Shown: in pieces, positions 9,201 through 16,213 of the stretch | Layout of the letters: each line of letters starts with the position of its first letter | Position numbering within the stretch: position 1 is the first letter of the stretch | Source of the DNA: Strongylocentrotus pallidus | Taxonomy: Eukaryota > Echinodermata > Echinoidea > Camarodonta > Strongylocentrotidae | Assembly (NCBI GenBank): GCA_030265145.1 | Contig: JARBES010000116.1 | Location: 6,618,542 to 6,640,961, forward strand | Length of the DNA stretch: 22,420 nucleotides | Reading direction: 5' to 3' | Made by a program: the position numbers and the translations under genes | The notes under the pieces: generated by a model | Database searches by the model: none | The model's input: the letters and a program-made list of their open reading frames with translations, nothing else | Told to the model about the DNA's origin: nothing

Positions 9201-10632
9201 GGCTCCTAACCAATTAAAATAATGCCCTCTGTTAACCTCCATTGAACTATCACTATTAGGCTAGGGTTATTGTGGTTAGGGTTGGAGCTATGGCTACATT
9301 CTTCCAGCTAGGTTCCTGTATCAATAATAAGTATTAGTTTCTAGGCTCTAAAACAAATTGTCCTAAAGGCAATCAAATGCAGTGAGTTTGATTATTGAAA
9401 GGTGAAAATTGGTTATACATTTTATGTAATAGTCCTTTCAATTGTGTAGGTTTATATCCCACCGCTGCCACCACTCAGGGTGAGGTCTTAGATCTTGTTT
9501 TTAGGTACAAACACATTAAAAAAACATAACAAATAACCACTATTTCACCCCTCAATATAATGCCATTCATCTTATTCATATGTTCTTTATAACTCTTCTT
9601 GTATTTATTTTCAATTTGTAAGTCCCATTAAATTATTACAAATTAGAAAAATAAATCAGCTTGAAGTGATACCCTTCATCCCATTTACTTTCAATTTTAC
9701 TCACAATTACTGGACATTGAATACCTTAATGCACTATGGTTTATCTATCTTTTAGGCTTCTGCAAAGGCACTGTTCAAGCTCCTCCTCTCATTGGAGAAA
9801 GACAGCAAGGATACTCTGGATCTCCTGGAGCTGGTTAGTGGTGACAAACCACTCAAAACACTTGTAAGTTTGCCGGAAAAAAGTTTTATCCAAAGTTTGT
9901 ACAAATATATACAAATTATTTATCTCGTTAGCTACCCATTTGAGAAAAAAAGAAACAAAGATTCACGTATGAAGCTTATTTGTTTAGTGATATTCATATA
10001 TTATGCAACCATCTAGCAAATGTTTACCATAATTATTTCCTATAACTGTATACATTTTGAAAGATTATTCCTATTATGCTGTATGCAATTGATAGAAACC
10101 TCACTGATTTCTGAATGAATCCTCCTTGAAAGCTGAATGTAAAGGTATATCCAAAGGAAGTCCCTCAGCAATATACGTGTACATTATTTGGATTAAACAC
10201 AATTATTTTAATCCTGTAAATTATCTTTAATATAAAGAAAAAGAGAAATTATGTGAAATATGTGAACAGACCATCCCGTTATCAGACAATTTGTTAGGTT
10301 TTTTAAGAGACGTTTAAATCAAGCCATAAAATTGGTAATTTAAGTACATGTATATCCAATGGAATTTCATACCATGAAATAGAGCACATGTAGATCAAAA
10401 TTTGTATTGATTGATGCCCTTTATGCACAGCACATTTCTGTTTGCTTATCCGTTTTGTGTGGAGATTCCCATCTGTATATTTTTTATTAATTTGTGAGTA
10501 TATTGCTTACTTCTATAGGACTTCTGTTACAACAATGACCCTCTGGCAACCTTTAACATCCCAGAAGCCATCAGGTTGTGCGTTGTTGTCGTCGCCTTTG
10601 CGCCTGAATCTGTCCGGAGTGCGCAGATGCTG
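156..10632 (+). CDS. unc80: unc80 block A, 16 internal exons (partial gene)
   Basis: UNC80 is a very large intracellular scaffold that, with UNC79, binds the NALCN sodium-leak channel at the neuronal plasma membrane and sets resting excitability; the family is built of HEAT/armadillo-like helical repeats. Sixteen GT/AG-bounded exons (about 545 codons) read through without a stop, and their phases agree at every junction. Peptides such as EVNLEGVSVGEVAHK across A1/A2, the KKEQC element in A4, the FNIP element in A7, LPSFPR in A10, the FPW/LFLNV elements in A12, FYILH...KPFVLQLF in A14 and FCYNND...EAI in A16 follow the vertebrate UNC80 order that I recall. The part seen lies in the C-terminal third; start and stop codons are outside. 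UNC79 was considered, but these motifs fit UNC80. No nested gene is evident. What follows A16 is interrupted by an assembly gap. Confidence 0.93.
531..838. repeat. Two-unit tandem repeat, about 156 bp, in intron A1
   Basis: Unit 1 (531-686) and unit 2 (687-838) share the words AAAGAGTGTTTC, ACATCTACTATAGATTTGCT, GACTTAGAAGTA-like and ATGATAGATAAATACA in the same order, with substitutions and indels between. It is an old local duplication. Upstream, 300-530 is plain AT-rich intron in which I see nothing further. Confidence 0.75.
860..1022. mobile_element. Fold-back, MITE-like element in intron A1
   Basis: The left part repeats CTGTCTACAAAGACCAC-like words and the right end reads GGGTGGTCTTTAAAGACAG, their inverted partner, so the stretch can fold into a hairpin. 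I recall similar repeats from sea urchin and other marine invertebrate genomes. No coding capacity. The exact ends are uncertain. Confidence 0.55.
1070..1170 (+). CDS. unc80: unc80 exon A2
   Basis: The exon lies between a TTTCTACCAG acceptor and a GTAAGA donor. It begins with 2 nt completing a Val codon and ends in phase 0, reading GEVAHKIMWTCLVEEPALI and then LEKITAKDKQ. It has no counterpart in block B. Its phase-0 end would join in frame to either A3 or B3. Confidence 0.92.
1175..1258. repeat. GAT/AAT microsatellite in intron A2
   Basis: Imperfect (GAT)n passing into (AAT)n directly after the A2 donor. It lies about 90 bp upstream of the point where homology with block B begins. Confidence 0.85.
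1259..1727. other. Rest of intron A2 with the left edge of the duplicated block
   Basis: From about 1345 the intron aligns with 11302 onward, first through a dispersed-repeat fragment (GGTGGAGTATCTTGCC against GGTGGAGTGTGGCAAA and its downstream part) and then through a shared GATGGATCAAACATTAAACAT word. Before 1345 no match to block B is visible. The rest is AT-rich intron without other features. Confidence 0.6.
1728..1814 (+). CDS. unc80: unc80 exon A3
   Basis: Exon of 87 nt, phase 0 at both ends, with CTACAG acceptor and GTGAGT donor. It reads EELILLMKKLFSHTDEIPAQ and then AAHTLFNYL, aligning with the vertebrate PAQTSHILFNYL segment. It differs from B3 at five silent sites. Confidence 0.93.
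1888..1914 (+). repeat. G-rich run, possible G-quadruplex
   Basis: Four G-tracts (3, 12, 4 and 4 Gs) lie within 27 nt in intron A3. The matching place in block B has only short G-tracts. It would form an RNA quadruplex in the transcript, if at all. The rest of the 376-nt intron shows nothing else. Confidence 0.5.
2191..2343 (+). CDS. unc80: unc80 exon A4
   Basis: Exon of 153 nt in phase 0 (51 codons), with CATCTCAG acceptor and GTAAGT donor. It contains IYHCRAPHEGANEAIANTL and the conserved VSFKDLKQTLKKEQCD segment. It differs from B4 at seven sites, all silent. Confidence 0.94.
2584..3180. mobile_element. Block-A-only insertion in intron A4, with a strong palindrome
   Basis: Intron A4 aligns with intron B4 up to about 2575 and again from about 3175; the roughly 600 nt between are missing in B. 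The candidate ends ATTATTACCCGTAT and the inverse of ACTCGGGTATTAAT form imperfect terminal inverted repeats. Inside, 2989-3054 and 3065-3131 are inverted partners (AATATTGG...GGGAGATACC, AATATTGCCC). No ORF of note. It is most like a non-autonomous DNA transposon. Confidence 0.55.
3281..3319 (+). CDS. unc80: unc80 exon A5 (39-nt small exon)
   Basis: A 39-nt phase-0 exon reading PTILITANVPCAK, with CTCACACAG acceptor and GTGAGT donor. It matches B5 base for base. It lies between the KKEQCD and KLIVHG segments, as expected for UNC80. Confidence 0.9.
3320..3696. other. Intron A5
   Basis: AT-rich intron aligning along its length with intron B5 (13087-13458). Nothing beyond splice signals is seen. 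Confidence 0.7.
3697..3756 (+). CDS. unc80: unc80 exon A6
   Basis: A 60-nt phase-0 exon reading KLIVHGPNESDIPTQLPISE, equivalent to the vertebrate LVVHGQNECDIPTQLPVHE. Acceptor TTTTTGTACAG, donor GTAAGA. One silent difference from B6. Confidence 0.93.
3757..4091. other. Intron A6
   Basis: AT-rich intron with a good pyrimidine tract before A7; aligns with 13519-13861. Nothing else is recognised. Confidence 0.7.
4092..4188 (+). CDS. unc80: unc80 exon A7
   Basis: Exon of 97 nt with acceptor CTCCACAG and donor GTAAGA, starting in phase 0 and leaving 1 nt. It reads DMQFEEILQDCLEFFNIPPA and then HFLVDKKT; the CLEFFNIP and FL(V/M)DK elements are UNC80 signatures. The open frame runs on to 4406, but the donor and the homology show it stops at 4188. 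Confidence 0.93.
4478..4599 (+). CDS. unc80: unc80 exon A8
   Basis: Acceptor ATTTTCTAG; the first 2 nt complete an Asn codon. It reads SYVRDFYAYRRSQCPELI and then EKLQRQ, ending in phase 0 at donor GTAAAT. It aligns with vertebrate TYVRDIYPFRRS. From 4510 to 4620 the sequence is identical to block B, including the exon/intron border. Confidence 0.92.
4798..4875 (+). CDS. unc80: unc80 exon A9
   Basis: A 78-nt phase-0 exon reading AFTLKLSELGRVYFSMTTLQ and then STPKNN, the equivalent of the vertebrate VFTRKLEEVGRVLF segment. Acceptor GCAAACAG, donor GTAAGT. Two silent differences from B9. Confidence 0.92.
4876..5305. other. Intron A9
   Basis: AT-rich intron, partly alignable with 15196-15800. 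It has one copy of the acceptor region that is doubled in block B. No other feature. Confidence 0.7.
5306..5416 (+). CDS. unc80: unc80 exon A10
   Basis: A 111-nt phase-0 exon, acceptor CCTCTACAG and donor GTGAGT. It reads MNIHVSFLHDELIRLPSFPR and then ALDAEFLLYSIQQMGK, matching the vertebrate LRLPSFPRSAIDAEF segment. Six silent differences from B10. Confidence 0.94.
5453..5534. repeat. GAT microsatellite in intron A10
   Basis: Imperfect (GAT)n, about 80 bp, shortly after the A10 donor. The same place in block B has a far longer tract. The rest of the intron to 5745 is featureless. Confidence 0.85.
5746..5790 (+). CDS. unc80: unc80 exon A11
   Basis: A 45-nt phase-0 exon reading ELFGLDVLHKFMWVK (vertebrate ELFGLDTLQKSLWIQ). 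Acceptor ACCTTCAG, donor GTAAGA. Two silent differences from B11. Confidence 0.93.
5791..6207. other. Intron A11
   Basis: AT-rich intron. Its last 110 nt are the single-copy counterpart of the 160-bp array unit of block B. No other structure is seen. Confidence 0.7.
6208..6392 (+). CDS. unc80: unc80 exon A12
   Basis: The largest exon in view (185 nt), starting in phase 0 and leaving 2 nt. It reads MTQTVFNHMSSDFPWSGDI, LFLNVINGALLLHCEDIS and YINISRHFKHIFATK, with FPW, FLNV-NGAL and HF-H-F as in vertebrate UNC80. Eight silent differences from B12. Here the acceptor region is single; block B carries four tandem copies of it. Confidence 0.95.
6393..6762. other. Intron A12 with poly-T tract
   Basis: Intron with an 18-nt T run at 6549-6566; aligns with 18025-18439. 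Open frames here are chance products of T-rich sequence. Confidence 0.65.
6763..6841 (+). CDS. unc80: unc80 exon A13
   Basis: A 79-nt exon whose first base completes Gly; it reads FQYIMPTILRIYTHHQSNP and then LVCRSIE and ends in phase 0 at donor GTATTC. It equals the vertebrate YQWILPTMLQVYSDYESNP segment. Two silent differences from B13. Confidence 0.93.
7519..8058. mobile_element. Block-A-only inverted-repeat element in intron A13
   Basis: Left arm (about 7519-7610: AAAGGGCAATCCAAC, AAAGCAGATAAATCAGA, GAAAGTTTGAAATAAATC) and right arm (about 7966-8058, inverse of the same words, ending GTTGGATTTCCCTTTAA) form long imperfect terminal inverted repeats. Intron B13 lacks the insert. No transposase is seen; it is a non-autonomous DNA element of a kind I recall as common in sea urchin introns. 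Flanking intron 6842-7518 is AT-rich with no further feature. Confidence 0.65.
8099..8161 (+). other. Exon-like cassette in intron A13 (candidate poison exon)
   Basis: TTCTTTCTAG precedes and GTAAGT follows a 63-nt stretch. Joined in phase 0 after A13 it meets TGA at codon 16. In another frame it reads GKFACVSFGMLHDVFHKL. The counterpart at 19456-19519 keeps both splice sites but is 64 nt long. The surrounding 250 nt are also unusually alike between the blocks, so conservation is not confined to the cassette. Confidence 0.35.
8162..8937. other. 3' part of intron A13
   Basis: Contains a short GA tract (8217-8231) and sequence strongly similar to 19520-20388. Apart from that and T-rich runs, nothing is recognised. 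Confidence 0.6.
8938..9051 (+). CDS. unc80: unc80 exon A14
   Basis: A 114-nt phase-0 exon reading YVCRQFYILHMKPFVLQLF and then GSAAPILKVGSEEAPNPLK; acceptor TTCTTGCAG, donor GTAAGT. It is the most divergent shared exon at silent sites (about 13 against B14), yet no residue changes. A decayed fragment of this exon follows in the next intron. Confidence 0.95.
9108..9220 (+). pseudogene. Decayed partial copy of exon 14 in intron A14
   Basis: 9138-9220 resembles the 3' part of exon A14 (GGAAGTGCTGCTCCTGTCTT, TCTGAAGAGGCTCCTAAC). In the exon-14 frame it has stops, and the donor is lost (AATAATG where block B has AGTAAGT). A shorter scrap with AAAGCCATGATTAGG lies just upstream. A matching, better kept fragment exists in block B, so the exon-14 fragment predates the separation of the blocks. 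Confidence 0.7.
9450..9479 (+). other. Candidate 30-nt microexon in intron A14
   Basis: TGTGTAG precedes and GTGAGG follows 30 nt that read VYIPPLPPLR in phase 0, which would sit in frame between NPLK (A14) and ASAK (A15). The block-B counterpart reads VYIPPLPPVR. The peptide has a PxxPxR pattern typical of class II SH3 ligands. It is GC-richer than its surroundings. No transcript evidence can be seen. Confidence 0.35.
9480..9755. other. Rest of intron A14
   Basis: AT-rich, aligned with 21093-21385 in block B; ends in the A15 acceptor. No feature recognised. Confidence 0.6.
9756..9863 (+). CDS. unc80: unc80 exon A15
   Basis: A 108-nt phase-0 exon, acceptor ATCTTTTAG and donor GTAAGT. It reads ASAKALFKLLLSLEKDSKDT and then LDLLELVSGDKPLKTL; vertebrates have LFDLLQSLEGETTDILDILELV. 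Seven silent differences from B15. Confidence 0.94.
9864..10518. other. Intron A15
   Basis: AT-rich intron aligned with 21494-22049. Nothing beyond splice signals is seen. Confidence 0.7.
10519..10632 (+). CDS. unc80: unc80 exon A16
   Basis: A 114-nt phase-0 exon, acceptor TTCTATAG and donor GTAAGT. It reads DFCYNNDPLATFNIPEAIRL and then CVVVVAFAPESVRSAQML, matching vertebrate DFCYGNEDLTFSISEAIKL and CVTVVAYAPESFRSLQML. It is the last exon before the gap. The following vertebrate segment (VLEALVPCYLQ) is not found in the window. Confidence 0.95.
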
Positions 10633-10923
10633 GTAAGTCGTGCTAAAATCAAGTGTGAATGCAATATAGTGTTCAGGTTGTGAAGATCACTTTGTAGTCA
10701 CCACATGGCACACGTACTAGTGACACCCAAGACTATATATAGTATATGTTTATGTATGTAGATAATGTTGGATGGAGGGGGTAGGCCTACAGATCTAGAG
10801 GATATCAGGTTACCCCCCCGCTCCTCCCCCAATTAGTTTCCATTATGCCTCTTTTTACCAAAGGTATTGCTGGAGGCATTTTGTTGTACAAATTTAACCA
10901 GTGTATTTTAGAATACTCATTCC
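10633..10923. other. Intron after A16, right side of block A
   Basis: Aligns with 22164-22420. Its first 110 nt are clearly diverged, while 10760-10890 is almost identical to block B, and 10820-10890 fully so. It holds GC-rich words GTAGGCCTAC and CCCCCGCTCCTCCCCC. Confidence 0.65.
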
Positions 10924-11238
10924 AAAATAATGATAATAATAATAATCTTTTAAAGTCCACTCCAAATTTTATTACGTTAAACCGAGAATGGAAAGTCTTT
11001 TTGCCCAATTGATCGTGAGCCCGGCAGCCACTGAGCAGCGCCAGATCGACGTTGCTCTATCCCTTANNNNNNNNNNNNNNNNNNNNNNNNNNNNNNNNNN
11101 NNNNNNNNNNNNNNNNNNNNNNNNNNNNNNNNNNNNNNNNNNNNNNNNNNNNNNNNNNNNNNNNNNGACGCAGCCGGGGTTCGAACCCACGACCTCCTGG
11201 TTGTGAGGCGGACGCTCTACTGACTGAGCCAACACTCC
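10924..11238 (-). mobile_element. tRNA-derived SINE, interrupted by the assembly gap
   Basis: Read on the minus strand, 11238-11167 is a tRNA-like head: the A-box-like TGGCTCAGTCAGTAGAGCG, then the B box GGTTCGAACCC at about 11177-11189. After the gap the body continues (GAGCAACGTCGATCTGGCGC, CTCAGTGGCTGCC) and ends near an (ATT)n tail at 10924-10950. The anticodon arm is imperfect and there is no clean 3' acceptor stem, so this is a SINE and not a tRNA gene. That both halves belong to one copy is inferred from orientation and order. Confidence 0.7.
11067..11166. other. Assembly gap, 100 Ns
   Basis: Exactly 100 Ns, a common placeholder for a gap of unknown length. It lies between blocks A and B. 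The true distance, and whether the two sides are contiguous, cannot be read from the sequence. Confidence 0.98.
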
Positions 11239-11683
11239 GGTATCTACCGTGAGAAGGTGCTCAATCATTCAAGGAATGTCTTCCTACCCGGTACCCATTT
11301 ACCTCACGAGGGTGGAGTGTGGCAAATGTAGATTAATGTCTTGCTTAAAGATAGATGGATCAAACATTAAACATGTAACATTTATGTGAGAATGGTGATG
11401 CCTCAAATGCCAATAATCTTAAAACCCCTTCTCAAGTATATAGGTTCAACTTTTTAATTGTGTACTATAATTTGTTGTAGATTTTTCTTCCATGTCACAA
11501 GGTATGTCCCTATGAGTTGGATTTATTTCCATCCAAGTGAGATTAACGACAGTTTGATTAGAGAAATCTTCAAATGTGAAGAAGTTTCCAAATATGGGAA
11601 TGAGTTTATCAGTTCTTATAAGACAAATAGGGCTTACATTCCATATTAATACAAATGATTACATCAATATTTGATATCTGCAG
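11239..11683. other. Intron before B3, left edge of block B
   Basis: From about 11302 it aligns with intron A2 (TCAAACATTAAACAT, CTCAAGTATATAGGTTCAA, TTGTTGTAGA). The piece ACCCGGTACCCATTTACCTC with GGTGGAGTGTGGCAAA is a dispersed-repeat fragment. No equivalents of exons A1 or A2 are present. Confidence 0.65.
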
Positions 11684-11770
11684 GAAGAGCTGATTTTGTT
11701 GATGAAGAAGCTGTTCAGTCACACCGATGAGATACCTGCTCAAGCCGCTCATACGCTCTTCAACTATCTG
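11684..11770 (+). CDS. unc80: unc80 exon B3
   Basis: An 87-nt phase-0 copy of A3 with TCTGCAG acceptor and GTGAGT donor; same 29 residues. It is the first exon after the gap and is in frame with either A2 or A16 if they are spliced together. Confidence 0.91.
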
Positions 11771-14700
11771 GTGAGTTCTGATGACAGTTTTGATTAGCCT
11801 GCCCAATCTATTACTAGATTGCAAATCCAACAACAGAGTAAATGGGGAAGGGGTGCCATTGTATTCTTTGAATAGACATTGATTGACTAATTGATGATAA
11901 TGATTATAATTCAGGTGATTTATTTATGCTTTTGATCAAAAAATCAGTTGCTGGTCAATTATAAATTTATCTTTTTCTTGTGTGTTTGACCTTACAACTT
12001 CTCCTTTGCTAAGCCCAAGGAGCATAGGCCTTGTAAGTGAACATGAAGTTATTGTCTAGGGCCGGTATTCCATTCAATACTTATGTCACAAATATGAGTA
12101 TATTACATTGTTTTCAGCTTAGATTAAATACTTATCCAACTTCAGTTCAAGCTTTTGGCTAATTTTTTAACTCTAAATTTAAGACAGCTTCATAACAGAC
12201 TTAAGCCAATTATTTGGAGGCCTTGATTTGCAGGCATATGGTTATCTAACGCAGTATCATAACTTGCAAATAATTATATTAATGTACATTTAATGAGACA
12301 GGTTTATATTTTGGATTGACAATGTGTCATCACAATGTTTATCAGCATGTACTTTACCTTAATAAATTGAAATGCTCAGATCTAAGTACAAGTTAAGACC
12401 TGTAAGCCAAGTAAAATGCTAAATAAAATACTGACTTAATTCACGTACTGAATAGAGTGTGGCCTTAGGTATGTTACATGTTAAAGAGTGACAATTTTTT
12501 TTTGTCTCACTTTAATAGATTGGATTCATCATCTACCACTGCCGTGCACCACACGAGGGTGCTAATGAAGCCATTGCCAACACGCTGACTGTTATCTGGC
12601 ACATTCTACCCTACGTGTCGGGCGTCTCTTTCAAAGACCTCAAACAAACCCTCAAGAAAGAACAATGTGATGTAAGCATTAATACTTCTTGATTTTTAAT
12701 TACTTGCCTTTACCTGTATGTTGTATTATTATTCATTAAAATATGTTTAATTAGTTATGTACTAATGAAATAAATTGACACGATTGTTCATTTGAGATGA
12801 TATTTGTTTGCGTTTCGGTTATGGTGTACTTAAATGGTATAGATTTTCCTTAGTGACTCATGCAATCAACAATATTGTTAATTTTTAATTTTCTTACAAA
12901 TAATAATTTCACTCAGGTATGTATTGCATTATTATTGATCAATATTTCTTGATATGAGCGTTGTTATAATCATTAGAATATATTGGAGGGATATTCATGT
13001 AATATATTTTAATATAACATATTGTTTTGTATTTTTTCCTCACACAGCCAACCATCCTCATCACAGCAAATGTACCTTGTGCAAAGGTGAGTACCCTTTC
13101 TTGATTTTAACATATATTCTTTTCTGAAAAGTCCCCCCATCCCAAAACATTCTCTTTACATTAATGCAGTTCACGGTATGAATGTTAATGGCAATTTGCC
13201 TTTATACTGATACAGCTATTTGGATATCAAGATGCATGTACATTAACTTTATGAATTGAACGTTTAATTTTTTGCTGCAAAAACGTGTTTATGGGGATTG
13301 TGTTTAAGTTTCTCTTATACTTTTCATGTTGTTTCTTTTAATTGTATCCATAAATTAATAAATACATGTACCTGTATGTTGAAAGTGTAGTAACGGAAAA
13401 AGGACTTGATTGGTATTTGAAATTGATGGATACATTTGATTTAATTGTTGTTGTACAGAAACTGATTGTTCATGGTCCGAATGAGAGTGATATTCCAACA
13501 CAGCTCCCTATCAGTGAGGTAAGATAACTCAATCATTCTCTTCCCTTTTTATTTCCTTTAAATATCACATTCTTTCCCCTTCAATATCACATTGACCCAT
13601 CTACATCTGCTCATACCGTATAAGTTTTCTTTGCTATATTGAGTAAAGTTTGAAAGGAAGATCTTCCCTCTTGATATTTTTGATTGAGGTACCGTTAATC
13701 AAATGCAGAACCAATACTGACTATTCACAGTCATGTACTTGTATTTGTAACTGAATTTAAAATCAGTATGCCTGCTCTTATACGTATTGGAAAGCAAAGT
13801 CTGGCTTTTTAAAAAGTATACCATTCTAACTTTCTTTCGCTTGTTACTTGATTCTCCACAGGACATGCAGTTTGAAGAGATCTTACAAGACTGTTTGGAG
13901 TTCTTTAACATCCCTCCAGCTCAGCATGGATCCCACTTCTTGGTGGATAAAAAGACAAGTAAGAAAGAGATAAAGAGATGACAGGTGCCTCAAAAAAAAA
14001 CAGATTGTCTTTCAATGGACACATGAATACTGAAGTTTCTAGTCTTGCAGGGCAGAAACCTTCGCCATGTCTGTATTTATTGATATTCTTGACCAGAAAA
14101 TCCCCCAATACTTATGATATATTTAAACATCAATGAAAAGTTAGAAAAATAAAGTTGAATATGGAAATGGGTGGAAATGTTATTATCTTTTGTGAGAGCA
14201 GGAGGAAACTCTGGTGTAGTGGTGCACCTGCATATCCATCAGTTATACTGGGAGGGGTTACAGTGATTAAGTGTGCTCCCCTCCCTGCCAGAGGTGATGC
14301 CAAATACTCAATTGTCATAGTAAAATTGTTGTAATACAATAATACTTGTGCAACATGAACATGTGCAAGGAGCTACACATACCTAAACTGTCATTTTTGA
14401 CTCTCATCATGTTTTATTGAAGGCAACAATTCCTTTTATACCTTCAAAATGCTGTAGTATAGCTTCAAGCTTTAGACCGTAGAAAAGTGTTACATCTTTG
14501 AGTTTTTCTGACTGATCATGCAATTGATATTTTTACATTATTGTGATCAATCATGATGACATTTAAATTATTTTATGAACATTTATAAATATTATGAACT
14601 TATAGAGTAGACTTCTATGTAACCATATTTTATTCTGAGTGAAGTCTCATAAAATTGAATGAGACTTAAACTTTATAGTTCACAAAGCCTATTTAGTCAA

Positions 14701-16052
14701 TATCTTAGCCATACACTAGCTGCTCTAGAGCTTGGTTTAACACCAAACATTTTCCATTTTAGAGTGTTCTGAGTGGACTGAACTTTATCTTTTGTAATGA
14801 TTTTCTAGATCAAATGCTTGATGTGAAGTCCTATGTAAGGGACTTCTATGCCTACAGACGTTCACAGTGCCCAGAGCTCATACTAAAGAAAATGGACAAG
14901 CAACTGGGTCTGGAGAAACTCCAGCGACAGGTAAATAGATTATCGCTGTCTTAATTTCAATTCAATTTAATTAAGGTGTTATTCAATCCATTGTCTAGTC
15001 TGAGTTTTAATTCCATAGTAATTATTTTGTTGCAAAACAATCTAAATGTCAGCAATAGATCACACCATCTTTGCTTCCTTCTGATCTGTGTGTATACCTG
15101 TATGCATTTACAAACAGGCCTTCACTTTGAAGTTATCTGAGCTTGGACGAGTCTACTTCTCCATGACAACACTGCAGAGTACACCAAAGAACAATGTAAG
15201 TATAAATGAATTTTAAAAGGTTTGAATGAGTGTCTAGCATGAGCAAGTTTGTAAGCCAGTTGGTGTAAGTACATGAAAGGTGCTCTAACATATAGGACAT
15301 GTTTGGGAGTTCGTTTTTAATTTAGCAACCAGTGAGTCATCATTTTTGAATTAATTTTAAAAGAAATTGAAACTGTTGCTCTGAATCACTTTAAATCTTT
15401 TGTTAAGAAACATTGATTATCGGTTTGGTGGGTACTGGTGGAGCTAATTTTGACATATTTATGTTCAGCGTACGAACATCTACATTTGCTATTATATCAT
15501 ATATTCCAATTCACCCAACAATTTATTTTATACACATGCAATGTATCATACATTTTTCCTGACGTTACCATGTGCTTAAAAAATGGCTCCACATTGGTAA
15601 AGAGTGTCTGGATTTATAACAATAGAATGTTCTTATAAGCAAATATGGGATAACTTCCACTTTGATTGTTGTATCGTATTGCAATAATGTCCTCTACAGA
15701 TGCACATCCATAGATTTATAACAAGAAATTCTCTTTATCAGCTTATTTGGGATATATTTCACTTTTACTGTCGATCCCAATGCAATACTTTCCTCTACAG
15801 ATGAACATCCATGTCTCGTTCCTCCATGACGAGTTGATCAGACTGCCGTCATTCCCAAGGAAGGCACTGGATGCTGAGTTCTTGCTTTATTCTATACAGC
15901 AGATGGGGAAGGTGAGTCCTTTAATAATGATGATGATGATGATGATGATAGTGGTGGTGATGGTGATGGTGATGGTGGTAGTGATGATGATGATGGTAAT
16001 GATGATGATGAAGATTGTGATCGTGATGATGATAGTGATGGTGGTAGTGATG

Positions 16053-16084
<32 letters not shown>

Positions 16085-16161
16085 GATTGTGATGGTGATG
16101 ATGATGATGATGATGATGTTGATGAAGATGGTGATGAAGATGATGAAGATGGTGATGATGG

Positions 16162-16213
<52 letters not shown>

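Noticed and set aside
156-10632. Identity as UNC79
   Set aside because: UNC79 is also a large NALCN partner, but the ordered motifs (VNL-GVSVGEVAHK, DIPTQLP, CLEFFNIP, LPSFPR, KPFVLQLF, DFCY) fit UNC80.
11167-11238. tRNA gene
   Set aside because: A and B boxes are present, but the anticodon arm is imperfect and the sequence continues into a SINE body; it is a tRNA-derived SINE head.
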